Positions 52,187 through 61,380 of a stretch of 64,000 nucleotides of DNA are shown one piece after another. The DNA comes from Deferribacterales bacterium Deferri_01. GTDB taxonomy: Bacteria > Chrysiogenota > Deferribacteres > Deferribacterales > Geovibrionaceae. Where the stretch lies: assembly GCA_001603805.1 (NCBI GenBank), contig LUZY01000013.1:62001-126000 (forward strand). Reading direction: 5' to 3'. The notes under the pieces are model-generated. The model was not told where the DNA came from. It saw nothing but the letters and a program-made list of their open reading frames with translations, and did no database searches. A program made the position numbers and the translations under genes. Positions within the stretch are counted from its first letter, which is position 1. Each line of letters starts with the position of its first letter.

Positions 52187-52586
52187 TCTCAGCATGTTCG
52201 CAAGAAAAAGCAGATCAGCGGATATGACACCTATGATCGATATGGTGTTCCTTCTTCTGATTTTCTTTCTGCTTACATCAGTATTTGCTGTTCCTTCAAT
52301 TAATTCTGACCTGCCTGCAAGCAGCACTGAACAGAAAACAGACAAACTCGAAAGAGTGGTCACATTAAAAGCAGATGGACGTGTGCTTATAGGTAAATCA
52401 GAAATACCGATGAGCGGACTTGAAGCGGGACTTAAAAACATGATCACTGAAAGCGGTGACAAGGTGATCACCTTAGCCGCTGATAAAGAAGTAAATTTTG
52501 AATCAATAGTTGCAGTTATGGACAGTGCCTTAAAAGCAGGCGCTGTGTCTGTTGAATTTCTCACGGAGAGCAGAGATGAGAGATAA
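52179..52586 (+). CDS. exbD: ExbD/TolR-family biopolymer transport protein
   Basis: 135 residues, one N-terminal helix containing the conserved aspartate (D-M-T-P-M-I-D-M-V-F-L-L-L-I-F-F), then a periplasmic domain. Partner of ExbB in using the proton gradient. Overlaps tonB by 11 bases. Confidence 0.93.
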   Translation: MINLSMFARKSRSADMTPMIDMVFLLLIFFLLTSVFAVPSINSDLPASSTEQKTDKLERVVTLKADGRVLIGKSEIPMSGLEAGLKNMITESGDKVITLAADKEVNFESIVAVMDSALKAGAVSVEFLTESRDER

Positions 52587-53271
52587 CAGGGGACGTATAG
52601 TTGCCGGAAGTCTTATTTTTTCTATGCTGCTTCATGGGGCTGTTCTCTTTTTAGTAAAGGTCGAGAATGCTCCGGCAGACCAGAAAGAGCCTGAAAGGAT
52701 AACAGTATCCCTCAAACATTTTCAGCCCGAACCGATTGCCGTTCCCGTTGTTGCAGAACCCGTTCCTCCTAAACCGCAGGCTGAACCTGTTGTTAAGAAA
52801 AACCCTCCGAAAAAAATTAAAAAGCCCCTCCCTGTGAGGGAAAAACCCGCTGCTGTTAAGGCAGTGGAGGAAACTGTTCCCGTTGCGGAAGAAGTTCCTG
52901 TTGTATCTGAAGCACCGGCAGAGGTGAAAGTTGCTGCTGTTCATACGCTTGTTCCTGCTCCAAGACCTGTTATGCCTCCCCAGCCGGAGTTTGACTATGA
53001 CAGCTTCAGAGCAAGACTTACAGACGGCATGGTACGCAATAAAAAATACCCTTACTCCGCAAGGCGCAGAGGGTATGAAGGCACTGTGGTTATCAAGCTG
53101 CATATTGACTGCGAAGGAAGGCTTCAGGGCTTAAAAATGGTTGAGTCCAGCGGGTTTGATATATTGGATAATGAGGCGCTTTCCCTTGCCTCATCAGTGT
53201 TCCCCATAAGGGAAAAACTTCCCGAACCTGTGACTTTGCTTATACCTATTGATTACAGCCTGCATAACTGA
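52576..53271 (+). CDS. tonB: TonB energy-transducing protein
   Basis: 231 residues from the ATG at 52576; the earlier in-frame ATG at 52552 lies deep in exbD. N-terminal anchor helix (I-V-A-G-S-L-I-F-S-M-L-L-H-G), a proline-rich E-P/K-P spacer (about 50-135), and a C-terminal TonB domain with Y-P-Y-S-A-R-R-R-G-Y-E-G-T-V-V near 165 and the final P-I-D-Y. It should drive the receptor encoded next. Confidence 0.92.
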   Translation: MRDNRGRIVAGSLIFSMLLHGAVLFLVKVENAPADQKEPERITVSLKHFQPEPIAVPVVAEPVPPKPQAEPVVKKNPPKKIKKPLPVREKPAAVKAVEETVPVAEEVPVVSEAPAEVKVAAVHTLVPAPRPVMPPQPEFDYDSFRARLTDGMVRNKKYPYSARRRGYEGTVVIKLHIDCEGRLQGLKMVESSGFDILDNEALSLASSVFPIREKLPEPVTLLIPIDYSLHN

Positions 53272-53338
53272 AAAAAAGAGGAAAAAAGGGCGGATCCCCC
53301 TGTTTATAGACGTTATAAATCAGACTAAAGGAGAGTTT

Positions 53339-55366
53339 ATGTACAGAAAGTTAATTTTTGTGCTTCCATTGCTTGCGTTTTCTTTAATTTCTACATCCGC
53401 AGCAGATATGGAAACAGAAAAAATCAAAGTAACTGCCACACGAGTCGAGAAGGAAATGAAAGAAGTTCCTTATACAGTTAACGTTATAACGGAAGAAGAT
53501 ATCCGCAAATCGGGTGCAACAAGCCTTGCCGAACTCCTTCGTGATATTCCGGCTGTCCAGATGACAAGCACGGGAGCAGCGGGAGTTCAGAGACTGAGCC
53601 TTCGTGGTGAAAGCAGTTCCAGAACCCTGATAATGGTGGATGGAATGAAAATTACAGAACAGAAGTCAATGGACGGAACACCTTTGCTCATTGATATTAA
53701 CAGCATTGAGCGGATTGAAATAATCAAAGGACCCGGTTCTGTGCTTTACGGTTCCGAAGCCATAGGCGGCGCAATTAATGTTATAACAAAAAAAGGTGGC
53801 GACAGACCGGTTCAGGGTGTTGCCAGCTATACCTACAACACTAACAGTGACTCATATAATGCCGCTGCATCGCTTTACGGCGGTATCAAAAACTTTTACT
53901 ACAGGGCGGAAGTTTCCAAAAACGATTTCGGCAAACGTGAAGACTCCCACGGTGACGAGCTTAAAGGCTCTGAATATGAAAACACCAATATGAGCCTGCT
54001 TGCAGGATATAAAAACAAGAAATTCGATATGGGAGTGCAATACACTGACTACGAGTCAGAGAGTGAGGTTTATGTAGGTGAGATTGAGCCTCCATTTACG
54101 ATGATGCACATGATGCTTCCCGAATGGAACAGGGAAAAATACGCAGGATGGTTTGAATACCGCAATCCGGGCAGTTTTCTTAACAAGGCAAGAATAGATG
54201 TATTTACGCAGGAAACCTATAAAAAATTCATAAATAATATGGATATGACAGTGAGCATGGGTCCGATAACTATGCCGATGTCATACAGAGGGCTCACTAA
54301 AAATACACTCGATACCACAGGTGTTCTTGGTCAGTTTGATTTTGAGATTTCTGATACAAACCTTCTGATAGCAGGTTTGGAATATAATATTGATGACCTC
54401 AACGCCAAAGATAATATCCAGACCTTCGGTGCCCCTGTTGCCACTCTTACGGACACCGATGCAAAGCAGACGACAATGTCTGCATTTTTGCAGGACGAGC
54501 AGATGCTTGGCGATTTTATCCTCAGTGCCGGACTGCGCTATACTAAGGTCAAAAATGAAATAGAAAGCACAAACAATGCAAGTATTCCCGATGAAGATAC
54601 TGACGATGATAATGTAGTGGGCAGTCTTTCACTGGTTTATACAGGCATACAGGACACTGCTTTGCGTGCTATCTACTCCAGCGGTTACAGAACGCCGAAC
54701 CTCCAGCAGCTTTACATGGGAACAACTCACGGCAGCAGCACTCCCACATTTTCAAACCCGGATCTTGATCCTGAAACTTCTGACAACTTTGAAGTTGGTG
54801 TCAGATTCAGCAATAAAATGGCTGATATTGACCTTGCCGTGTTCCACACTAAGTCTGAAGACTACATTACCACTCATACAATTCCTTACGGCAGCGGCAC
54901 TGCTCTTGAGTTCACCAATATTGACAAGGCTGAAACAACAGGAGCCGAACTGATGACTAAGGTTTTCATAGGCGACTTTACACCGTACATAAACGGCGCT
55001 TACATGAGGCGCAAATATGAGCAGGAAGGATTCAGCACCTATAAAAACGGCATTCCCGAAATAACTTCAAGATTCGGTATCCGTCACGATGCCAGATTCG
55101 GCAAGAAATTCGCTTTGAATACCGATATCTACGGACGTTACGCATCAAAAGCGGAGGATGCTGCACCTGATGGAACTGTGGACACCACAGAAGCCTATAC
55201 CACCCTTAATCTTGCTCTCACAGGTTCTTACTTCTACAAAGACGGCAGAAGGATCATGGTAGGGGTTGAAGCCCTTAATATTAACAATCAGGACTATGAG
55301 CTTGCTATGTCTCCCATTCCCGAACCGGGTAGACATTTCATACTCAAAGTATCAGCAGATTTCTAA
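53339..55366 (+). CDS. TonB-dependent outer-membrane receptor, probably for haem
   Basis: 675 residues from the ATG at 53339, behind AAAGGAGAG; an upstream frame to 53249 is ignored. Signal peptide, a TonB-box-like E-K-I-K-V-T-A-T-R, the plug domain (L-A-E-L-L-R-D-I-P-A-V, V-L-Y-G-S-E-A-I-G-G-A-I-N) and a 22-strand barrel ending in F-I-L-K-V-S-A-D-F. Y-R-T-P-N-L-Q-Q-L-Y and N-P-D-L-D-P-E-T-S, with a histidine between them (T-T-H-G-S), resemble the FRAP/NPDL region of haem receptors. The HutW, HutX and importer genes downstream fit haem. A siderophore or B12 receptor is the alternative. Confidence 0.85.
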   Translation: MYRKLIFVLPLLAFSLISTSAADMETEKIKVTATRVEKEMKEVPYTVNVITEEDIRKSGATSLAELLRDIPAVQMTSTGAAGVQRLSLRGESSSRTLIMVDGMKITEQKSMDGTPLLIDINSIERIEIIKGPGSVLYGSEAIGGAINVITKKGGDRPVQGVASYTYNTNSDSYNAAASLYGGIKNFYYRAEVSKNDFGKREDSHGDELKGSEYENTNMSLLAGYKNKKFDMGVQYTDYESESEVYVGEIEPPFTMMHMMLPEWNREKYAGWFEYRNPGSFLNKARIDVFTQETYKKFINNMDMTVSMGPITMPMSYRGLTKNTLDTTGVLGQFDFEISDTNLLIAGLEYNIDDLNAKDNIQTFGAPVATLTDTDAKQTTMSAFLQDEQMLGDFILSAGLRYTKVKNEIESTNNASIPDEDTDDDNVVGSLSLVYTGIQDTALRAIYSSGYRTPNLQQLYMGTTHGSSTPTFSNPDLDPETSDNFEVGVRFSNKMADIDLAVFHTKSEDYITTHTIPYGSGTALEFTNIDKAETTGAELMTKVFIGDFTPYINGAYMRRKYEQEGFSTYKNGIPEITSRFGIRHDARFGKKFALNTDIYGRYASKAEDAAPDGTVDTTEAYTTLNLALTGSYFYKDGRRIMVGVEALNINNQDYELAMSPIPEPGRHFILKVSADF

Positions 55367-55374
55367 GGTCAGGC

Positions 55375-55923
55375 ATGAAAGTTTTGATCATGTATGCAAG
55401 CCGTTACGGAGCAACAGCGGTTATTGCTGAATGGATAGCCGAAAGGCTTACCATTGAGGGATGGGAAACAGAAAGGAGGGAAGCCCGCGAGGCTCCCTCC
55501 GCTTTTTCAGGTTATGACCTTGTGCTTATGGGGTCAGGTATATATGCCAACGGTTTTCTTCCGGAGATGGAAAACTTTATAGAAGAGCGTAAAGACGAGC
55601 TTGCCGAGGTGAAAACAGCCTTTTTCGGCACGGCAATGAAGACAGAGTGCATGTTTGTAAAAGGCAAAGCTATGGGGGGAGTGCAGATATTTGAAAAATA
55701 CGCCGCCCTCACCGGAACATGTATATACGGCGAGATGCTCCACGGGGAGATGGTCTACGCCAGAATGACAGACACGGATAAAAAAGGTATGGACTACTTT
55801 TACCGAATGGCGGGATTCAGCGAGCTTGAAATAGCTGAACGCAAAAAGCCCCGGAGTCTTATGAATAAGGCAGAGGTCTGGGCTTTTACGGAGAATCTCG
55901 TTAAGCGGGTCATGAAAAGGTAA
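55375..55923 (+). CDS. Flavodoxin-domain protein (HemG-like)
   Basis: 182 residues with a flavodoxin fold: FMN phosphate loop Y-A-S-R-Y-G-A-T at 7-14, then M-G-S-G-I-Y-A-N-G near 56. It is similar to the HemG-type flavodoxins, which act in protoporphyrinogen oxidation. Located eight bases after the receptor and four bases before hutW, it is more likely the electron donor of the radical SAM haem-degrading enzyme. Confidence 0.82.
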   Translation: MKVLIMYASRYGATAVIAEWIAERLTIEGWETERREAREAPSAFSGYDLVLMGSGIYANGFLPEMENFIEERKDELAEVKTAFFGTAMKTECMFVKGKAMGGVQIFEKYAALTGTCIYGEMLHGEMVYARMTDTDKKGMDYFYRMAGFSELEIAERKKPRSLMNKAEVWAFTENLVKRVMKR

Positions 55924-55927
55924 GGAT

Positions 55928-57325
55928 ATGGAAAGCTGGTTAAAATTCGTAGACGATGAAAAACGCAGACTGATTTTCGGCAATGAAGAAACTTTTGAAG
56001 CGGCAAAGGCTTATGATAAAAAACGCACTGTTCATGCCGGAATAAGAGGAAAGAATGTCGAGGCGGATAAAACTATGTCTGTCTGGCAGGCAGAGGCGAA
56101 GGCTAAACATTCCTTTGAAGATGCCTGCGTGTATATAAATATTCCTTTTTGCCAGACAAAATGTACATACTGCGGTTTTTTCAAAAACCTGTCCGATGCT
56201 TCGCTGATAGATGACTACACAGAAGCTCTCACAGGAGAAATAGCGGATGCCAAAAATACTCCCCTGTACTCCCATGGGAAGGTAAGGGCAGTGTATATAG
56301 GCGGCGGAACTCCCGGGACGTTATCTGCGATGCAGATTGAAAAAATGCTGAAAGCTGTCCGCGAAAGCCTGCCTCTCTCGAATGACTGCGAAATCACCTT
56401 TGAAACAAGAACTTACCAGTTTGGTGCTGATAAGATTCAGGCATGCGTTGATAACGGTGTAAACCGTTTTTCCCTTGGTGTTCAGTCTTTTGACACAAAA
56501 GCCAGAAGGGCGATTGGCAGGGTGGATGCGGGTGAAAAGGTAATGGAGATGGTAAGCAGGCTTATTTCCATGAAGGAGGCAAGCGTTTCCCTCGATTTTA
56601 TCTTCGGTCTGCCGCATCAGCCGGTTGAAACTTTTCTGAACGATATTCACACTGCTGACTGCCTTGGTGTGGATGGAATGGCTGTTTACCAGCTTAATGT
56701 CTTTGAAGGCGGAAAGATGGACGAAGGGATAAAAAAAGGCAAAACCGAAGCGGTTCCTGAAACCTCAAGGCAGTATGAATACCACTCTGCTGCGTATGAG
56801 ATGCTTTCTGATATGGGATATTCACAGCTTTCCATGTCCCACTGGGTCAGAGGCACTCTGGACAGAAGCATATATAACCGTTTCACAAAATCCGGCTGCG
56901 TGCTTCACGCATTCGGCGCCGGTGCAGGCGGAAGAACAGAAAACTACGGCTATTTTGTTCACCCTGCCGTAACACCGTACAATATGATGAGAGCAAAAGG
57001 AATTAAGCCTGTGATGGGGCTCTCTGAAAAAAATATCATGAGCGGACTTTATGAGTTCATAAACGGACAGATGGATACAGGTATTCTCCGTTTTGACACG
57101 GCTGAAAGGCTTTTCGGAATTAACCTAAAAAGCTTTTTTTCTCCTTTGACAGAATCATGGGAGAAAAGAGGTCTTGTCACTGTGGGCGAGAGAACTATGC
57201 GTCTGCTCCCTGCCGGGCAGTTCTGGTACGTGAATATGACTCAGGCGCTGCTTGATATTCTTGAATTGATACACAGCCAAGGCGTTTATGAACCCGTATC
57301 CGATAAAATAGCAGCTCAGGGCTAG
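55928..57325 (+). CDS. hutW: Radical SAM anaerobic haem-degradation enzyme (HutW/ChuW)
   Basis: 465 residues of the HemN/HemW-related family. The [4Fe-4S] site is C-Q-T-K-C-T-Y-C (I-N-I-P-F-C just before), followed by Y-I-G-G-G-T-P and R-F-S-L-G-V-Q-S-F. ChuW in E. coli O157 opens the haem ring without oxygen by SAM-dependent methylation. Context with HutX, a haem receptor and importer supports HutW over coproporphyrinogen dehydrogenase HemN. The strict-anaerobe setting makes this the iron-release step. Confidence 0.88.
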   Translation: MESWLKFVDDEKRRLIFGNEETFEAAKAYDKKRTVHAGIRGKNVEADKTMSVWQAEAKAKHSFEDACVYINIPFCQTKCTYCGFFKNLSDASLIDDYTEALTGEIADAKNTPLYSHGKVRAVYIGGGTPGTLSAMQIEKMLKAVRESLPLSNDCEITFETRTYQFGADKIQACVDNGVNRFSLGVQSFDTKARRAIGRVDAGEKVMEMVSRLISMKEASVSLDFIFGLPHQPVETFLNDIHTADCLGVDGMAVYQLNVFEGGKMDEGIKKGKTEAVPETSRQYEYHSAAYEMLSDMGYSQLSMSHWVRGTLDRSIYNRFTKSGCVLHAFGAGAGGRTENYGYFVHPAVTPYNMMRAKGIKPVMGLSEKNIMSGLYEFINGQMDTGILRFDTAERLFGINLKSFFSPLTESWEKRGLVTVGERTMRLLPAGQFWYVNMTQALLDILELIHSQGVYEPVSDKIAAQG

Positions 57326-57334
57326 GAGGAAGCT

Positions 57335-57832
57335 ATGCAGACAGAAAAAATTACGGATTATCTCTCAAAAAATAAAAATATGCCTACGCTTTTTGCGGCA
57401 AGAGAACTTGGAGTTTCCGAAAGGGATATTCTCCGCAATATAGATGACGACGGCATTATTGAAGTGGGCGGAAGTTTCTTTGATACGGTTATGAAAGAAG
57501 CCGCAGGGTGGGGTGCTGTTACGATTATTGTAACTAATGACTCTGCAATCATAGAAATGAAGGCATCTATCCCTGTGGGACAGTACGCCAGAGGCTTTTT
57601 TAATCTGCATTCGGAAGAAAGCCCCCTCGGAGGGCATATATCTTTTGAGGAAATTGACAGTATATTCTTTGTGAGCAGACCTTTTATGGGCAAAGAGAGT
57701 CATTCTGTTCAGTTTTTTGATAAGAACGGCAAATGCGCATTTAAAATTTATCTGGGTCGTGACGCATGCGGTAAAGTGCTGGAGTGCCAGAAGGCGGAAT
57801 TCGGTAAACTTAAAAAGAGGTGCCTCGCATGA
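57335..57832 (+). CDS. hutX: Cytoplasmic haem carrier HutX/ChuX
   Basis: 165 residues of the ChuX/HutX family, which binds haem after import and hands it to the degrading enzyme. L-A-A-R-E-L-G-V-S-E at the start (family-like helix), L-N-like F-N-L-H-S-E-E-S-P-L-G-G-H near 90 and V-S-R-P-F-M-G-K-E-S-H-S-V near 115. ATGA overlap with the binding-protein gene. Confidence 0.88.
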   Translation: MQTEKITDYLSKNKNMPTLFAARELGVSERDILRNIDDDGIIEVGGSFFDTVMKEAAGWGAVTIIVTNDSAIIEMKASIPVGQYARGFFNLHSEESPLGGHISFEEIDSIFFVSRPFMGKESHSVQFFDKNGKCAFKIYLGRDACGKVLECQKAEFGKLKKRCLA

Positions 57833-58743
57833 AACGGCTGGCTCTTCTTCTTTTTGCTTTCTGCTTTGGGGCTTTACAGGCATCTGCCTTCACATTCACT
57901 GACGATGCCGGTGACTCATACACATTTGACAAGGTGCCCGGAAAGGTTATTGTGCTGAACAGCTCAAATCTTGAACTCTTCATCGCAGCAGGGGGAAAAC
58001 CTGCCGCATACGGTGAAAGCGGCACAATGCCTGCATATCTCAACGAGTATATCAAGGGCGTGCCATCAGTGGGCAGGGTTCAGAGTCCGGATCTTGAGCG
58101 TATTGTTGCCATGAACCCTGATCTGGTAATAGGGATGAATTTTCCTTTCCACATATCTCTTAAAAACTCTCTGAAACAGGCAGGTATTCCGCTTGCTGTC
58201 TTCGGAGTGCATGACAGAAATGATCTCACTGCAAAAATGGAAATTTTCGGTCAGATAACAGGAAACCCCGATAAGGCATTTCAGAAAGTTGCCTCTATAA
58301 ATTCTGATATCGAAAAAGCACAAAAAACATTCGGCAAGCCCTCTAAAAAGGTGCTTGTGGTATACGGAACACCTGAAAGTTTCAATATGGCTCTTCCTGC
58401 AAGCTTTATAGGAGAAATTGCGGAGCTTGCAGGCGGTATGAATATAGCCGGAAGAGATATGAAAGGCGGAACAGGCATGTACAGCGGTTTTGTCCCTGTG
58501 AGTCTGGAATATGTGACTATGGCTGATCCTGATATGATATTCATCATCTCCCACGGTAATAAAAGTACACCCGCCGCTGATTCTCAGCTTAAAAAGCAAC
58601 CCGCATGGAGCGCTCTCCGTGCTGTCAGAGAGGGAAAAGTGATAAGCCTTCCTTTTGACACATACGGAATAAATCCCACTGTCCGTTTGGGCGAAGCTGT
58701 TCTTGAGTTGTCTTCATTGATGTATCCGGAACTGTACAAATGA
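57829..58743 (+). CDS. hutB: Haem ABC transporter periplasmic binding protein (ChuT/HutB-like)
   Basis: 304 residues from the ATG at 57829 (AAAGAGG eight bases before). Signal peptide ending A-S-A-F, then a type III binding protein of the BtuF/ChuT type (F-T-D-D-A-G-D-S-Y-T-F, N-P-D-L-V-I-G-M-N-F, G-D-like G-V-P-S-V-G-R-V). Position between hutX and the permease implies haem; siderophore or B12 binding cannot be excluded from sequence alone. Confidence 0.82.
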   Translation: MKRLALLLFAFCFGALQASAFTFTDDAGDSYTFDKVPGKVIVLNSSNLELFIAAGGKPAAYGESGTMPAYLNEYIKGVPSVGRVQSPDLERIVAMNPDLVIGMNFPFHISLKNSLKQAGIPLAVFGVHDRNDLTAKMEIFGQITGNPDKAFQKVASINSDIEKAQKTFGKPSKKVLVVYGTPESFNMALPASFIGEIAELAGGMNIAGRDMKGGTGMYSGFVPVSLEYVTMADPDMIFIISHGNKSTPAADSQLKKQPAWSALRAVREGKVISLPFDTYGINPTVRLGEAVLELSSLMYPELYK

Positions 58744-59747
58744 AACATGGTATTCAGACCGATCCTGAAAACGGAAAAAGGCTTGTTACGGCATTTTTCG
58801 GAACAGGACTTCTTTTTTGCGGTCTTCTGATCAGTGTTGCTAAAGGCTCTGTTGGGGTTAGTCTTAGTGATTTTCTTGCGGTTTTCACCGCAGCCGATGC
58901 TAATCAGGGCATATATCAGGTTATTATGAATATACGCCTGCCCCGCATACTCACGGGCGGGCTTGTGGGAATGAACATGGCTCTTTCCGGAGCGATACTC
59001 CAGTCTGTTCTTAAAAACCCTCTGGCAGATCCGGGAATTATAGGTATTTCAGCCGGAGCCGGACTTGCTGCTATGGTTGTGATGATACTCTTTCCGGCGA
59101 TGTCGGCAATTATTCCGCCCGCTGCTTTTCTGGGGGCGGTCGGCGCAGCTCTGATAATCTACTTCATCGCATATAACGGCGGGGCACATACTCTCAGGCT
59201 TGTATTGGCAGGGGTAGCCCTGTCTGCTTTTCTTGCTGCATTTATGTCGGCGCTGACAGTGCTTTTCAGTGACAGAGTTCAGGGTACAGTAAACTGGATG
59301 GCAGGCACTCTCCACGGCAAAAGCTGGAATCATTTTTATATGGTTCTGCCTTACTCCATTGTTGGTTTTTTTGGTGCCGTTTTCGGTGCAAAGTATCTTA
59401 ATATCCTCGCACTGGGAGATGATATAGCCAGAGGGTTGGGGCTTCAGGTGGAAAAAGCAAAGTTTCTGCTCACTCTTCTTGCGGCACTTCTTGCGGCGTC
59501 TGCTGTTTCTGCTGTAGGTCTTATGGGTTTTGTGGGGCTTATTATTCCTCACATAACAAGGCTGATCGTTGGCTCAGACAACAGGTTTCTTATACCGTTC
59601 AGCGCTCTTTTCGGCGCTGTCACAGTTATTTTTGCCGATACTGCGGCACGGACGCTGTTTTCACCCTATGAGCTTCCCGTGGGGATACTCATGGCATTTA
59701 TAGGTGCGCCGTTCTTTCTCTATCTGCTTACAAGGGGGATAAAATGA
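58740..59747 (+). CDS. hutC: FecCD-family haem importer permease
   Basis: 335 residues, about nine helices. R-L-P-R-I-L-T-G-G-L-V-G near 70, N-P-L-A-D-P-G-I-I-G-I-S near 97 and G-L-M-G-F-V-G-L-I-I-P-H-I-T-R near 265 are the family hallmarks. Four-base overlaps with the genes on both sides. Confidence 0.88.
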   Translation: MKHGIQTDPENGKRLVTAFFGTGLLFCGLLISVAKGSVGVSLSDFLAVFTAADANQGIYQVIMNIRLPRILTGGLVGMNMALSGAILQSVLKNPLADPGIIGISAGAGLAAMVVMILFPAMSAIIPPAAFLGAVGAALIIYFIAYNGGAHTLRLVLAGVALSAFLAAFMSALTVLFSDRVQGTVNWMAGTLHGKSWNHFYMVLPYSIVGFFGAVFGAKYLNILALGDDIARGLGLQVEKAKFLLTLLAALLAASAVSAVGLMGFVGLIIPHITRLIVGSDNRFLIPFSALFGAVTVIFADTAARTLFSPYELPVGILMAFIGAPFFLYLLTRGIK

Positions 59748-60538
59748 CAGGATGTCTCAGTGTTGATTCTCTCCGTGCTGGTTACGCAAAAAAGGAAGTT
59801 TTAAAAGGTGTTTCCCTCTGTTTTGAAAAAGGGCGTATAACAACGGTCATAGGTCCGAACGGCTCTGGTAAATCTACTCTGCTTAAAACAGCGGGCAGAC
59901 TTCTTCAGCCTTTCTCAGGTTCTGTTCTTCTTGAGGGGAAATCCATTGCGGAGATGGATGATAAGAGTATAGCAAAAAAACTGGGCATACTTCCGCAGTC
60001 ACCGATTGCTCCTATGGATCTGCCCGTTCACTGTCTCGTTGCCTTCGGACGTACACCGCACCACGGCTTCATGAACCGCTTCAGCAATGAGGACAGAGAC
60101 GCCGTTGACTGGGCAATTAACGCCACCGGACTTGAGGACAAACGTTTTAAACGCATAGGTCAGCTCTCCGGCGGAGAAAGACAGAGAGCATGGATAGCCA
60201 TGTCGCTGGCGCAAAAGCCGGAGATACTTCTTCTGGATGAACCCACAACCTATCTTGATATACACCATCAGTTTGAAGTGCTTGAGCTTCTTCGCAGGCT
60301 TAATGATCAGCATGGTCTTACAGTGGTCATGGTTCTGCACGATCTCAACCTCGCAGCTTCATTCAGCCATAGAATAATTGCTCTGAAAGAGGGGATGACC
60401 GTTGCCGACGGAACTCCGGAAGAGGTTCTGTGCGCTGACAATATCTACAATGTATTCAATATACGCTCAAAGATTATCCGCATAAATGAAGACGGCATAG
60501 AAAAAACCGTTGCCGTGCCCCTTGGAGTGAGACATTGA
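59744..60538 (+). CDS. hutD: Haem importer ATP-binding protein (HmuV/FepC-like)
   Basis: 264 residues. Walker A G-P-N-G-S-G-K-S-T, Q-loop L-P-Q-S-P, signature L-S-G-G-E-R-Q-R-A and Walker B L-L-L-D-E-P-T-T-Y-L-D. Overlaps the permease and the following ABC-2 ATPase. Confidence 0.9.
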   Translation: MTGCLSVDSLRAGYAKKEVLKGVSLCFEKGRITTVIGPNGSGKSTLLKTAGRLLQPFSGSVLLEGKSIAEMDDKSIAKKLGILPQSPIAPMDLPVHCLVAFGRTPHHGFMNRFSNEDRDAVDWAINATGLEDKRFKRIGQLSGGERQRAWIAMSLAQKPEILLLDEPTTYLDIHHQFEVLELLRRLNDQHGLTVVMVLHDLNLAASFSHRIIALKEGMTVADGTPEEVLCADNIYNVFNIRSKIIRINEDGIEKTVAVPLGVRH

Positions 60539-61380
60539 TTTTGAAGATCGAAAACCTGCATAAGCAGTATAAAAATGTGAAAGCCGTGAACGGCGTGAGT
60601 TTTGAGATAAAAAAAGGGGAGATTTTCGGTCTTCTCGGTCCTAACGGGGCAGGGAAAACCACTGTGATTAAAATGATTTCCACTCTGACCAAACCCGATG
60701 AAGGTTTTATTGAGGTCAAAGGTTTTGATGTTGTTAAAAACAGGCACGATGTCAGGAAAGCTGTTGCTGTTGTCCCGCAGGAAAATAATCTGGACGGTGA
60801 TTTAACAGTTCATGATAATTTGCTTGTTTATGCTGCCCTGCGCCGTGTACCGGATGCCAAAAGAAAGGTGCTGGAAATCATGGAGCGCTTTGGCATAGCG
60901 TCAAAAAGGAACGAACTGGTGGATAAACTTTCCGGTGGTCAGAAGCGAAGGGTGATCATCGCAAGGGTAATGCTTGCGGAACCGGAGCTTATTCTTCTGG
61001 ATGAACCTACCCTTGGTCTTGACCCGTCAATACGCAGGGAAATCTGGAATCTGATAGTGCAGATCAAAAACAGAGGCAAATCAATTCTTCTCACAACACA
61101 TTATACGGAAGAGGCTGAAAGTCTCTGCGACAGGGTGGCTATAATGTCTTCCGGTAAAATTAAACGTATGGGCACACCTGAAGAGCTTATAAACGAAGCA
61201 GGACGATTTGTTCTGGAAACCAGCGGACAGGACGGCTGCAGAGTTTTCCGCATAGTCCGCAGCAGGGATGAACTTGATGAGGCAATGAAGGAGAACGGCA
61301 GCGCAGCCTGTACAGTGAGAGATGCCCGCCTTGAGGATGTTGTGGTTATTGAAGGAGGCATTAATGAACACGGTGCTTGA
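60535..61380 (+). CDS. ABC-2 type transporter ATP-binding protein (second pair)
   Basis: 281 residues, DrrA/NodI class. TTG start at 60535 overlapping the preceding stop (TTGA), with GGAG seven bases upstream. Walker A G-P-N-G-A-G-K-T-T, Q-loop V-V-P-Q-E-N-N-L-D-G-D-L-T, signature L-S-G-G-Q-K-R-R-V, Walker B I-L-L-D-E-P-T-L-G-L-D. It shares the Q-loop region V-V-P-Q-x-N-N-x-D-x-D-L-T-V with the ATPase at 46163. Of an export class, fused by overlap to a haem import operon. Confidence 0.92.
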   Translation: MILKIENLHKQYKNVKAVNGVSFEIKKGEIFGLLGPNGAGKTTVIKMISTLTKPDEGFIEVKGFDVVKNRHDVRKAVAVVPQENNLDGDLTVHDNLLVYAALRRVPDAKRKVLEIMERFGIASKRNELVDKLSGGQKRRVIIARVMLAEPELILLDEPTLGLDPSIRREIWNLIVQIKNRGKSILLTTHYTEEAESLCDRVAIMSSGKIKRMGTPEELINEAGRFVLETSGQDGCRVFRIVRSRDELDEAMKENGSAACTVRDARLEDVVVIEGGINEHGA